Origin: Microbacterium invictum
GTDB taxonomy: Bacteria > Actinomycetota > Actinomycetes > Actinomycetales > Microbacteriaceae
DNA length: 64,000 nt
Direction: 5' to 3'
NCBI RefSeq assembly: GCF_014197265.1
Contig: NZ_JACIFH010000001.1
Coordinates: 2,232,001 to 2,296,000 of the forward strand
In this document: positions 43,214-53,477 of the stretch, one piece after another
How the letters are laid out: every line of letters begins with the position of its first letter
How positions within the stretch are numbered: the first letter of the stretch is position 1
Program-made: the position numbers and the translations under genes
The notes under the pieces: generated by a model
Databases searched by the model: none
Told to the model about the DNA's origin: nothing
Seen by the model: only the letters and a program-made list of their open reading frames with translations

Positions 43214-43891
43214 TCACCCGTCGGGCGCCGTGAGGGCGCGATCGACGGTCGAGTGGATCAGGGCCGAGAGGTAGCGGCCGGGCTCCTCGATGCCGGCCTG
43301 GGCGAGCAGCGCCGATGATTGACGGACGATCGAGGCCGAGAACTCGGTCGCCGTCGTGATGGCCTCGGCGTAGGCGGCACGGTCGGCCTCGGCGATCACG
43401 ATCGGCTCGCACCCGAGCTCGACCGCGAGCGCCTGCGCGATCGGCTGCACCGCGGCGGGCGCCGTGACCGCGGCGTATGCGCCGTGCAGCTGCCGCACGT
43501 CGATCGAGGTCCCGGTGAAGGTGATCGCCGGGTGCACCGCCAGCGGGATCGCCCCCCGGGTGGCCGCCGGCGCGAGCACGTCGATGCCGTAGGCAGGATC
43601 GACGTGCATCACCAGCTGGCCCACCTGCCATGCGCCGAGCTCCGCGAGGCCGGCCACGAGGCCGGGCAGCTCGTCGTGCGGCACCGCCAGCACCACCAGC
43701 TCACTGCGACGCACGACTTCGTCAGCCGTCAGGGTCGGGATGCCGGGGAGCACGGCCTCGACCCGGTCGGGGTCGGAGCCGCCCGTGATCCCGGTGAGCG
43801 CGTGTCCTGCACCGGCGAGCGCGGCGGCGATCACCGGCCCGACCCGGCCGGCGCCGATCACGCCGACGCCGAGGCGTCCGGCGCGACTCAT
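43214..43891 (-). CDS. Rossmann-like and DUF2520 domain protein
   Basis: A 225-residue protein. The N-terminal half is a dinucleotide-binding fold (VGVIGAGRVGPVIAAAL at residues 9-25), resembling ketopantoate or pyrroline reductases. The C-terminal half is DUF2520, a helical domain with the AVHPAITFTGT and EADRAAYAEAITTATEF segments. In many actinobacteria this gene precedes panC; here panC is absent and the gene leads toward lysS. A reductase role in coenzyme A precursor synthesis is suggested by that conservation only. Its start overlaps the PH-domain gene stop by four bases. Confidence 0.85.
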   Translation of the reverse strand: MSRAGRLGVGVIGAGRVGPVIAAALAGAGHALTGITGGSDPDRVEAVLPGIPTLTADEVVRRSELVVLAVPHDELPGLVAGLAELGAWQVGQLVMHVDPAYGIDVLAPAATRGAIPLAVHPAITFTGTSIDVRQLHGAYAAVTAPAAVQPIAQALAVELGCEPIVIAEADRAAYAEAITTATEFSASIVRQSSALLAQAGIEEPGRYLSALIHSTVDRALTAPDG

Positions 43892-45708
43892 CGCTGCACT
43901 CCGCCCGCGGGCTCCTCCGGGCCGTCGACCCGGAGCTCCACCGGCACGTCTCCCGGGCTCCCCGACCGGCCGGCCCGGTGCTCCTGCGGATCGACCACCG
44001 CATGCGCCTGCGGCTCGACGGCCAGACCGGCCGCAGCGGCATCGGCGACTCCGGTCTCGGCATCGGCGATGCCCTCGCCTGCACCGTCGGCACCGTCGGC
44101 ACCGTCGGCACCCGCGATCACCGCGTCACCGGCATCCACATTCCGGGATTCCCACCGGTGCGACCGGTCATCGGCCGAGGCCACGATCACCCCGGCCGCG
44201 GTCGATTCCCAGGCCCGCATCGCATCGTCGCGGTCGATGATCCCGAGAGTGCCCGACACCTGGCCGAGCACGGTGTGTCCGGTGATGTTCGCGACGCGGT
44301 TCCGCCGGTCGACCGGCCCCTGGCCGATCCGGACCGACTGCAGGCGCGCGAGCGGCAGCATGACGAGCGCCCGGCGGAACACGCCGTGGCGCAGCAGCAG
44401 AGCGCCGGGGGTCAGCAGGAAGCCGTTGCGCTTCCACGAGAACGGCCGCAGCCACCGCGCCCGGCGGGGCGTCGTCGTGTACGGGTCGTCCGCGGCAGGC
44501 CCGAGCAGCCCGTGCACCGAGAGCTCGGCCCAGAGCTCGTCGGGCACGCCGGGCAGGAACAGCCGCATCACGCGCTCGACGTCCTCCCGTGTGCCGGCCG
44601 GCAGCACATCGGCGAACTGCTGCGTGGCCGAATCGGTCGCCGACCGGCCGCTGAGCCGGTTGACGCGGATGCGCCACCAGCCGAACCTGCGCCACAGGAT
44701 GGGCTGTGCGATCTCGAACGCGTGGATACGCCCGGGCGGCAGCGTCTCGGTGATCGTCGTGAACAGGCCGAACGTGATCCGCACGCCGCCGCGGGCCGGG
44801 GCGATCGAGTACCGCAGCGACCGGGTTATCTGCCGGAACCAGTACGCGCCGAAGCCGATCAGCGTGGGGATGATCGTGAACAGGACCCACGGCGTGCCCA
44901 GCACCGACCCGACGATGACGGCCGCGATCAGCAGCAGGAGCCAGATCGTGCTGCCCGAGATCAGGTGCGCGGCGACCACCCTCCCGGGTGGGATGTGGAC
45001 GACGGATGCCGGTTCCTCGACCGGCTCCTCCGCTCCTTCGATCAGCCCGGTGAGCCCGGCGGCCACCGTGGCGGCAGCGGCGTGCGTCAGCGGCACTCCG
45101 GCCTTCTCGGCACGGGCCGCCGCCTCCCCGAGCTGCCGGCCCGAGGCGAGCCGGAGGATGTCACCGCGGATCGTCTCGGCGTTCACGGTCGACAGGTACT
45201 CGAGCTTGACGTTGGCGTCGAGCCCCGCCCCGACCACCTCGAGCTTGCCCAGCCCGAAGAGCCGCGCGACCATCGGGCGGGTCAGGTTCACGCCCTGCAC
45301 GCGGTCGAGCGGCGCACGACGGTGCGTACGGAAGATGACCCCGCTGCGCACCTCGACGTCGTCGTCGGTGATGCGGAACGTGTGGAACCGCCACGACAGC
45401 CAGAACAGCGCCAGCAGGATCAGCAGCACGCCCAGCACGACGAGGGCTGCGACCAGGATGAGGTTGTTGTCGAGGATGAAGTCGATCGGATCGCCCTCGT
45501 AGTCGACGTCGATGCCGGTCGGCACAAACAGTGCGATCAGCCGGTCGCGCAGATTCGCGACTACGATGCCGATGACCACGACGAGGAACAGCCCGCCCTT
45601 GAGCAGCGGCGACAGCGGGTGCATGCGGTGCCACTCGCCGTCGCTGAGCGGCGATCGGACGCTCGACGGCGGCGGTGCGGGCGACGGGGACGGCGCGGGG
45701 AAGGTCAC
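43888..45708 (-). CDS. large bacterial PH-domain (bPH2/DUF304) membrane protein, YdbT-like
   Basis: A 606-residue protein with two pairs of membrane helices (near residues 38-58 and 78-100, then 225-275). Each pair is followed by a bPH2 domain (FRITDDDVEVRSGVIFRTHRRAPLDRVQGVNL; RYSIAPARGGVRITFG). A third bPH2-like segment (GFLLTPGALLLRHGVFRRALVMLPLARLQSVRIGQGP) lies near residue 425. This is the YdbT/YdbS layout. The last ~80 residues are low-complexity Asp/Gly/Ala. GTG 45708 overlaps the stop of the smaller PH gene. In Bacillus, YdbST relatives protect against antimicrobial peptides; a role here is inference. Confidence 0.88.
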   Translation of the reverse strand: MTFPAPSPSPAPPPSSVRSPLSDGEWHRMHPLSPLLKGGLFLVVVIGIVVANLRDRLIALFVPTGIDVDYEGDPIDFILDNNLILVAALVVLGVLLILLALFWLSWRFHTFRITDDDVEVRSGVIFRTHRRAPLDRVQGVNLTRPMVARLFGLGKLEVVGAGLDANVKLEYLSTVNAETIRGDILRLASGRQLGEAAARAEKAGVPLTHAAAATVAAGLTGLIEGAEEPVEEPASVVHIPPGRVVAAHLISGSTIWLLLLIAAVIVGSVLGTPWVLFTIIPTLIGFGAYWFRQITRSLRYSIAPARGGVRITFGLFTTITETLPPGRIHAFEIAQPILWRRFGWWRIRVNRLSGRSATDSATQQFADVLPAGTREDVERVMRLFLPGVPDELWAELSVHGLLGPAADDPYTTTPRRARWLRPFSWKRNGFLLTPGALLLRHGVFRRALVMLPLARLQSVRIGQGPVDRRNRVANITGHTVLGQVSGTLGIIDRDDAMRAWESTAAGVIVASADDRSHRWESRNVDAGDAVIAGADGADGADGAGEGIADAETGVADAAAAGLAVEPQAHAVVDPQEHRAGRSGSPGDVPVELRVDGPEEPAGGVQR

Positions 45709-46295
45709 AGGCCGGTCCGCCGGGTCTCGGCGACATCGATCAGCGTGTCGCGCAGCTGCTCGGCGGCGGCCTGCGTGAGCCCCGGGATCGTCACCCCCGT
45801 CGACGCGGCGGCGGTCACGAGCTTGAGCTGCGCGATTCCGAATCCGCGGTCGAGCGGACCATGGGTGATGTCGACGAGCTGCATGCGGCCGTAGGGGACG
45901 GCGACCATGCGCTGCCACAGGATGCCGCGGCGGAAGACGAGGTCGTCTTGACGCAGCTGGTAGCCGATCGAGCGCGCCTGCCGCGGCAGCACGATCATGA
46001 TGACGACGGTGATCGCCGCGACGACGGCGGCGGGGATCCACACCCACGTCTGGTCGGCGAACAGGTACAGCCCGAGGGCGACAGCGGCGACGATGACCAG
46101 CACGGCCGCGTTGGAGATGAACTGCACCACGATGTACTTCTTCGACACCTGGTACCACGTCCCGTCGCCGAGCGGCAGCCGGTTCTGACTGCGCGGCTCG
46201 ATGATCTTCGTGTACGTGCCGGCGTCGAAGGCGGCGTCAGTCGCGATGGGTGAGTCCGAAGCCGGGCTCGTCGGGTCCGGGCTGTTCGTCATCAT
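45705..46295 (-). CDS. bacterial PH-domain (bPH2) membrane protein, YdbS-like
   Basis: A 196-residue partner of the larger PH protein. Two helices at about residues 55-75 and 82-102 precede a single bPH2 domain (LRQDDLVFRRGILWQRMVAVPYGRMQLVDI). The ATG at 46295 lies 59 bases inside the DUF3180 gene, a long overlap, so the start could be the second ATG at 46292. A YdbS/YdbT pair is expected to form one membrane complex. Confidence 0.88.
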   Translation of the reverse strand: MMTNSPDPTSPASDSPIATDAAFDAGTYTKIIEPRSQNRLPLGDGTWYQVSKKYIVVQFISNAAVLVIVAAVALGLYLFADQTWVWIPAAVVAAITVVIMIVLPRQARSIGYQLRQDDLVFRRGILWQRMVAVPYGRMQLVDITHGPLDRGFGIAQLKLVTAAASTGVTIPGLTQAAAEQLRDTLIDVAETRRTGL

Positions 46296-46731
46296 CGTCC
46301 TTCCGGGTGGTGCACATGTGCTCGGCGACCAGACTGCCGACGACGAGGACGAGTCCGCCCACGCCTGCCGCGATGACCGCGCTCAACGAGCCTAACGAGG
46401 GCGGCACCGGTCGTGTGAGAAGGAACAGCACGAGCCCGGCTCCGAAGCCGGCAACGAGCGCCCCGACGAGGCTCGATGCCTTCGCCAGCATCGCGATGCG
46501 CACGGCCTGGAACGGGTTGACCGGCGGCGCCCCCGGCGTGCGCGTGGCCCGGCGGATCGGCAGCGCGAGGATGACCAGCACCATGGCGAGCAGTGCCAGC
46601 AGGATCGCCAGCAACACCGATGGGGTGAAGGTGGGCCGGCCGCCCGCGGTTAGCAGCTGGTCGATGAGGAACCCGGCCACCAGGCCCACGAGTGCCGCGA
46701 TCGCGAGGGCCCCCGCACCGGTGCGCTTCAC
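46237..46731 (-). CDS. DUF3180-family membrane protein
   Basis: A 164-residue protein with four hydrophobic segments, matching DUF3180 by size, hydropathy and its position directly after folK, which is where this actinobacterial family is normally found. The C-terminus is acidic and cytoplasmic (KDDDDEQPGPDEP). GTG 46731 overlaps the folK stop (GTGA), so translation is coupled to folate genes. No biochemical role is known. Confidence 0.85.
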   Translation of the reverse strand: MKRTGAGALAIAALVGLVAGFLIDQLLTAGGRPTFTPSVLLAILLALLAMVLVILALPIRRATRTPGAPPVNPFQAVRIAMLAKASSLVGALVAGFGAGLVLFLLTRPVPPSLGSLSAVIAAGVGGLVLVVGSLVAEHMCTTRKDDDDEQPGPDEPGFGLTHRD

Positions 46732-47267
46732 GAAGCGCCCTCCGCCCTGACCCGCTCGAGCAGGTCTGCGACGCGACCGGCGCCGGGCAGCACCGCGCCC
46801 GGTTCGATGCGTAGCCACGGTTCGAGCACGAAGTCGCGCTCGGCCGCCCGCGGGTGCGGCAGGGTCAGTACCGCAGTGTCGCTGCGCACATCACCGTAGG
46901 CGATGAGGTCGAGATCGAGCGTGCGGTCGCCCCATCGCTCCCGGCGCTCGCGACCGTTCCGGTCTTCGATCGCATGCAGGTAGCCCAGCAGCACGGTCGG
47001 CGCGAGGCGTGTCTCCACCAGGGCGACCGTGTTCAGGTAGGCCGGGGCCGTGGCATCCGGACCCGACAGGGTCACCGCCACCGACTCGATCGGATCGGCC
47101 GCCGCGGTCACCCGGCTGAGGGGCATCCGGTCGAGTTCGGCGAGCGCAGCGGCCATCGTCGCCGTGCGGTCGCCGAGGTTCGCGCCCAGTGCGATCACCG
47201 CGACGCTCGGCGACGTCGCGGCATGCGGTTCTTCAGGTGTGAGCCCTTCGGCCAGGCGGCGGTTCAT
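46728..47267 (-). CDS. folK: 6-hydroxymethyl-7,8-dihydropterin pyrophosphokinase
   Basis: A 179-residue FolK. It has ALGANLGDR at residues 25-34 as the pterin/ATP loop, PAYLNTVALVET, and the signature WGDRTLDLDLIAYGDV near 112-127 with the metal-binding aspartates. HPRAAERDFVLEPWL follows. It pyrophosphorylates hydroxymethyl dihydropterin for FolP. It overlaps folB by four bases and is part of the folE-folP-folB-folK operon. Confidence 0.96.
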   Translation of the reverse strand: MNRRLAEGLTPEEPHAATSPSVAVIALGANLGDRTATMAAALAELDRMPLSRVTAAADPIESVAVTLSGPDATAPAYLNTVALVETRLAPTVLLGYLHAIEDRNGRERRERWGDRTLDLDLIAYGDVRSDTAVLTLPHPRAAERDFVLEPWLRIEPGAVLPGAGRVADLLERVRAEGAS

Positions 47268-47626
47268 GCGCGGCTCCGCGTGATCGTGACGGTCACATCG
47301 TCGAACGGCACCACGATGGGCGCACGCGGCTTGTGGATCGTCACGGTCACGCGCTCCACGAGCGGGCGCGTCAGCACGATGTCGGCGATGCGCTGCGCGA
47401 GGGTCTCGATGAGGTTGACCGGTTCGCCGGTGAGCACTGCGGCCACATCCTCGGCGACCTCGCCGTAGTGCACCGTGTCGGTGACGTCGTCGGTGGATGC
47501 CGCGGCCCGCAGCGACAGCCCGAGGACGACGTCGGCGACGAACTCCTGCCCGTCACGCCGCTCGTGCTCGTACACGCCGTGGAAGCCCGTGGCGCGGATG
47601 CCGGTGATCGCGATCTCGTCGGTCAT
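47264..47626 (-). CDS. folB: dihydroneopterin aldolase
   Basis: A 120-residue FolB. ATGFHGVYEHERRDGQEFVADV carries the substrate glutamate and histidine region, and the catalytic lysine is in IHKPRAPI near residue 99. It converts dihydroneopterin to hydroxymethyl dihydropterin and glycolaldehyde. ATG 47626 overlaps the folP stop. Confidence 0.96.
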   Translation of the reverse strand: MTDEIAITGIRATGFHGVYEHERRDGQEFVADVVLGLSLRAAASTDDVTDTVHYGEVAEDVAAVLTGEPVNLIETLAQRIADIVLTRPLVERVTVTIHKPRAPIVVPFDDVTVTITRSRA

Positions 47627-48435
47627 CGTGGCCCCCCGGTCTGCAGCCGGGAGATGTGCAGGGCGTCGCGGGTCGCGGTGACGTCGTGGACGCGCACGGC
47701 CCACGCCCCGGCCTGCGCGGCGCGGACGCTCGTGACGGCGGTGGCCAGATCGCGGCGCGGCTCGGTGGCCTCGCCGTCGATCTCGGCGAGCGCCTCGGCG
47801 AGAAACCCCTTGCGGCTCGTGCCGACGAGCACCCGTGGGCCCATCGCGACGATGCGCTCGAGGCCGCGGAGCACCGCCCAGTTCTGCGGGCCGCGCTTGC
47901 CGAACCCCAGCCCCGGGTCGAGGATGAGGCGGTCGGGCGGGATGCCGGCGGCGAGCGCCTCGTGGTGGCGTCCGCCGAGTTCGGCGATGACTTCGTCGAC
48001 GACGTCGTCGTACTGGGCTCGCGCGTACATGTCGGAGGACGGTCCGCGCCAGTGGCCGATCGCGTAGTGCGCCTCGGTGTCGGCGACCGCGTCCAGGATC
48101 TCGGGGTCGGCCGCGCCGCCCGAGACGTCGTTGACGATGAGGGCGCCGGCGGCGATCGCGGCGGCGGCCGTCGACGCGTTCAGGGTGTCGACGCTGATCA
48201 CGGCCCCCTCGGCGGCGAGCGCCTCGATGACCGGCAGCACGCGCTCCTGCTCCACCCGCGCCGAGACGCGCTGCGAGCCGGGGCGGGTGGATTCTCCGCC
48301 GATGTCGAGGATGTCCGCCCCGGCCGCGGTCAGGGCGCGGCCGTGCGCGACGGCATCAGCGGTGGCGAGGTAGCGTCCGCCGTCGCTGAACGAGTCGGGT
48401 GTCGCGTTGACGATGCCCATCACGAGTGTCGTCAC
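47623..48435 (-). CDS. folP: dihydropteroate synthase
   Basis: A 270-residue FolP. The two pterin-binding signatures are visible: MGIVNATPDSFSDGG at residues 6-20 and DILDIGGESTRPGS near 43-56. The phosphate-binding lysine and serine are in VGTSRKGFLAE. It joins p-aminobenzoate to hydroxymethyl dihydropterin pyrophosphate and is the sulfonamide target. GTG 48435 overlaps the folE stop by four bases. Confidence 0.96.
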   Translation of the reverse strand: MTTLVMGIVNATPDSFSDGGRYLATADAVAHGRALTAAGADILDIGGESTRPGSQRVSARVEQERVLPVIEALAAEGAVISVDTLNASTAAAAIAAGALIVNDVSGGAADPEILDAVADTEAHYAIGHWRGPSSDMYARAQYDDVVDEVIAELGGRHHEALAAGIPPDRLILDPGLGFGKRGPQNWAVLRGLERIVAMGPRVLVGTSRKGFLAEALAEIDGEATEPRRDLATAVTSVRAAQAGAWAVRVHDVTATRDALHISRLQTGGPR

Positions 48436-49022
48436 GCCGCTCCCCCGGTGAGGAGGGCGATGATCTCGGTGCGGGCGACCGGGTCGGTGAACACCCCTCG
48501 CGCGGCGATCGTGACCGTCGACGCGTCGGGCTGGCGGCCGCCGCGCATCGTCACGCATTCGTGGACGGCGTCGAGCACGATCAGCACGCCCCGGGTGTCG
48601 AGGGCGCCGGCGATCGAGTCGGCGATCTGCTCGCCCAGCCGCTCCTGCACCTGAGGGCGGGCAGCCAGCACGTCGACCACGCGAGGCAGCGCGCCGAGGC
48701 CGACGACCTGTTCGCCGGGAAGATACGCGATGTGGGCGTGGCCGGCGAACGGCAGCAGGTGATGCTCGCACATCGAGCGGAACCGGATGTCGCGCAGCAT
48801 GACCGCCCCGGAGGGCAGCGTGTCGGGGGCCGGACCCCGCGAGACCGAGATGGTGTGCTGCAGCGGCTCCGCGGCATCCACCCCCACCCCGGCGAAGAAC
48901 TCCGCGTACGCATCGGCGACGCGCTGCGGGGTCTGCTTCAGGCCGGGACGGGCAGGGTCCTCCCCGATCGCCTCGAGGAGTTCACGCACCGCCGCGGCGA
49001 CGCGATCACGGTCGACGGGCAC
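48432..49022 (-). CDS. folE: GTP cyclohydrolase I
   Basis: A 196-residue FolE. FRSMCEHHLLPFAGHAHIAYLP carries the zinc-binding cysteine and histidines, and the third zinc cysteine is in AVHECVTMRG. It converts GTP to dihydroneopterin triphosphate, the committed step of folate synthesis. GTG 49022 is 9 bases after the ftsH stop, so the folate genes are probably cotranscribed with ftsH. Confidence 0.96.
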   Translation of the reverse strand: MPVDRDRVAAAVRELLEAIGEDPARPGLKQTPQRVADAYAEFFAGVGVDAAEPLQHTISVSRGPAPDTLPSGAVMLRDIRFRSMCEHHLLPFAGHAHIAYLPGEQVVGLGALPRVVDVLAARPQVQERLGEQIADSIAGALDTRGVLIVLDAVHECVTMRGGRQPDASTVTIAARGVFTDPVARTEIIALLTGGAA

Positions 49023-49031
49023 GTCACGAGC

Positions 49032-51041
<2,010 letters not shown>

Positions 51042-51050
51042 GGTCCGATC

Positions 51051-51056
51051 AGGCTA
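51051..51056 (-). promoter_or_regulatory. -10 box for ftsH
   Basis: TAGCCT on the minus strand, ending 9 bases before the ATG at 51041; the leader would be only a few bases. Confidence 0.45.
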
Positions 51057-51115
51057 CCGTGCACCGTTATGCACCGCCTGAGCATTCGCCCACGGCGTAC
51101 GCGGCGCCGATCGCC

Positions 51116-51667
51116 TCAGGAGTAGACGTGCGGGGCGAGCACGGCGACGTCGCGCAGGTTGCGGAACCGCTCGTCGAAGTCGAGCCCGTATCCGACGACG
51201 AAGTCGTTGGGGATGTCGAATCCGACGTATCGGCAGTCGATCTCGACCTTCGCGGCGTCGGGCTTGCGCAGCAGCGCCAGCACCTCGATCGAGGCCGCGC
51301 CGCGCGAGGCGAAGTTCTCGAGCAGCCAGCTCAGGGTCAGGCCGGAATCGATGATGTCCTCGACGATCAGCACGTGCTTGCCGGTCAGGTCGGTGTCGAG
51401 GTCCTTGCGGATCTGCACGACGCCGCTGGATTTCGTGCCCGCCCCGTACGACGAGACGGCCATCCAGTCCATCGTGATGTCGCGCGGGAGCTTGCGCGCG
51501 AAGTCGGCCATCACCATGACCGCCCCCTTCAGCACGCCGACCAGCAGCAGGTCTTTGCCCTCGTAGTCGGTCACCACCTCGGCGGCGAGCTCCTCGAGCC
51601 GCTCGGCGATCTGCTCCTCGGTGACGAGGACATTCGACAACTGGTCAGCGATTTCGGCCGCACGCAT
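51116..51667 (-). CDS. hpt: hypoxanthine phosphoribosyltransferase
   Basis: A 183-residue purine salvage enzyme. The PRPP-binding motif is VLIVEDIIDSGLTL near residues 98-111, and LLLVGVLKGAVMVMADFARKL is the early pyrophosphate loop. It converts hypoxanthine and guanine to IMP and GMP. It lies between ftsH and tilS, an order conserved in many Gram-positive genomes. A TAGACT box ends 6 bases before ATG 51667, suggesting a leaderless transcript. Confidence 0.95.
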   Translation of the reverse strand: MRAAEIADQLSNVLVTEEQIAERLEELAAEVVTDYEGKDLLLVGVLKGAVMVMADFARKLPRDITMDWMAVSSYGAGTKSSGVVQIRKDLDTDLTGKHVLIVEDIIDSGLTLSWLLENFASRGAASIEVLALLRKPDAAKVEIDCRYVGFDIPNDFVVGYGLDFDERFRNLRDVAVLAPHVYS

Positions 51668-51673
51668 GGGTCG

Positions 51674-51679
51674 AGTCTA
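51674..51679 (-). promoter_or_regulatory. -10 box for hpt, leaderless
   Basis: TAGACT on the minus strand, six bases before the ATG at 51667. Confidence 0.5.
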
Positions 51680-51744
51680 GGCAAACACCGAGGGTGCATG
51701 AACACCCGAGGCAGCGACGAGACCGGGGTGCGGACGGACGCGGG

Positions 51745-52731
51745 TCAGGATGCCGTGAACTCGATGCGGCGGCCCACGCGGCGTGCGCGGCACGCGGGCA
51801 GGTCGATCGGGCCCTGGCCCGACCAGTCGGTGACCAGGCGTGCGACCTCGAGCGTCTGAGCGCGGGTGAGGCTCTCGCCGAATTCACTGGCGACCACGTG
51901 CCGGATGATCCGGTGCCGCAGCGCCGGCGGGTTCGCAGCGAGCGCGGGCACCGACACGGCGATGCCGGCCTCGACGTGCTCGACGATGTCTTCGATGGTC
52001 TCGTCGATCATCGCGGCGAAGGCATCGGCGTCCTCACGCAGCTGGTCGGCGGTGCGCGCGAGCGCTTCGGCGACGCCCGGTCCGAGTTCGCGCTCGAGCA
52101 CCGGCAGCACGTCGGCCCGCACCCGAACGCGGGTGAAGCGGCGATCGGCGTTGTGCGGATCCTGCCAGGACCCGAGGCCTTCGGCGGTGCACGCCGCCTG
52201 GGTCGTGTCGCGGCGCACGCTCAGCAGCGGCCGCAGCCACACCACGCCGTCCTCTTCGCGGGCCGGGGCCATGCCGGCCAGGCTCGTCGCGCCGGCCCCG
52301 CGGGCGAGACCCAGCAGCACGGTCTCGGCCTGGTCGTCGAGAGTGTGGGCGAGCAGGATCGCGGAGGCACCGGCATCCCTCGCCGCCTGGTGCAACGCGG
52401 CCCGGCGCGCGGTGCGGGCCGCGGCTTCGGGACCGCCGTCGTCACCCACGTCCACGCGGACCACCCGGGCCTGCAGGCCGAGCGCGTTCGCCTGCTGTGC
52501 GGCGCGGGCGGCGACGTCTGCCGAGCCGCCCTGCAGTCCGTGGTCGACCACGACGGCCGTGGCCGCGATGCCGGCCTTGGGCGCCTCGAACGCCACGGCC
52601 GCGGTGAGCGCGAGCGAGTCGGCACCGCCGGAGAGTCCCACGATCACGGTGCCCGTGACGCCTGCCAGCGCGGCGCGCACCGCGCGGCGGATGTCGGCGA
52701 CCGCAGGGTCGAGGCCGGGCCGGTGCTCCAT
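51745..52731 (-). CDS. tilS: tRNA(Ile)-lysidine synthetase
   Basis: A 328-residue TilS. The PP-loop ATPase motif is VGLSGGADSLAL near residues 32-43, and VVVDHGLQGGSADVAA and LAHTLDDQAETVLL follow. It makes lysidine at position 34 of tRNA-Ile so that AUA is read correctly. The protein is short, with a reduced C-terminal region as in other actinobacteria. ATG 52731 is chosen because upstream residues do not resemble the family. Confidence 0.94.
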   Translation of the reverse strand: MEHRPGLDPAVADIRRAVRAALAGVTGTVIVGLSGGADSLALTAAVAFEAPKAGIAATAVVVDHGLQGGSADVAARAAQQANALGLQARVVRVDVGDDGGPEAAARTARRAALHQAARDAGASAILLAHTLDDQAETVLLGLARGAGATSLAGMAPAREEDGVVWLRPLLSVRRDTTQAACTAEGLGSWQDPHNADRRFTRVRVRADVLPVLERELGPGVAEALARTADQLREDADAFAAMIDETIEDIVEHVEAGIAVSVPALAANPPALRHRIIRHVVASEFGESLTRAQTLEVARLVTDWSGQGPIDLPACRARRVGRRIEFTAS

Positions 52732-52846
52732 CCGCCTACCGTACCGACTGCATCGCGTGCACGACTCCGCCGGAATCGCCCGGACAGGCTGCCTGCCGGT
52801 CTCCCACACGATCTCAGGCGGAGTTCTGGACGGGCGACCCCCCGAC

Positions 52847-52852
52847 TAGGCT
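52847..52852 (+). promoter_or_regulatory. -10 box for ppa
   Basis: TAGGCT, 35 bases upstream of ATG 52888. A leader of about 28 bases carries the AAGGAG ribosome site. Confidence 0.45.
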
Positions 52853-52887
52853 TGTCCGCGGCATTCCACACACGAAGGAGAACCCCT

Positions 52888-53421
52888 ATGGGCGCCTACG
52901 ACGCCGTCATCGAGATCCCGCGCGGCAGCCGCGTCAAGTACGAGGTAGACCACGGCACCGGCCGCGTGTTCCTCGACCGCGTGCTGTTCACACCCATGGG
53001 CTACCCCGCCAACTACGGCTTCTTCGAAGACACGCTGGGCGAGGACGGCGACCCGCTCGATGTCCTGCTGCTGCTCGACCGCGACCTGTACCCGGGCATC
53101 ATGGCCAAGGTGCGCCCCGTCGGCGTGCTGAAGATGAGCGACGAGGCCGGGGGCGACGACAAGGTCGTCGCGGTGCTGGCGAAGGACCCGCGCTGGGCCC
53201 ACATCCAGGACGTCGACGACATCGACGAGTGGACCAAGGGCGAGATCGGCCACTTCTTCGAGCACTACAAGGATCTCGAGCCCGGCAAGTGGGTCAAGGT
53301 CGACCAGTGGGGCGACGCGGCCGAGGCCGAGCGTCTGGTCAGCGAGGCGTTCGACCGGTTCCCGGCCGAGGGTGCGCAGACCGCGACGCAGGGTGAGGGT
53401 CACGCGCCGAAGACCATCTGA
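52888..53421 (+). CDS. ppa: inorganic pyrophosphatase
   Basis: A 177-residue family I soluble pyrophosphatase. The signature EDGDPLDVLLL near residues 52-62 holds three metal-binding aspartates, and other ligands are in VDDIDEW. It hydrolyses pyrophosphate to drive biosynthesis. An AAGGAG site lies 7 bases before ATG 52888. It is monocistronic, with a bidirectional terminator downstream shared with the convergent peptidase gene. Confidence 0.96.
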   Translation: MGAYDAVIEIPRGSRVKYEVDHGTGRVFLDRVLFTPMGYPANYGFFEDTLGEDGDPLDVLLLLDRDLYPGIMAKVRPVGVLKMSDEAGGDDKVVAVLAKDPRWAHIQDVDDIDEWTKGEIGHFFEHYKDLEPGKWVKVDQWGDAAEAERLVSEAFDRFPAEGAQTATQGEGHAPKTI

Positions 53422-53436
53422 GTGTGTTCAGAGGGG

Positions 53437-53467
53437 AGAGTGGATGCCGCGGCATCCACTCTTCTTT
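53437..53467. terminator. bidirectional terminator between ppa and the M23 peptidase gene
   Basis: AGAGTGGATGCC (53437-53448) pairs perfectly with 53451-53462 around a GC loop, followed by TCTTT on the plus strand. The two flanking genes converge here. Confidence 0.8.
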
Positions 53468-53477
53468 CGTTTCGGCG

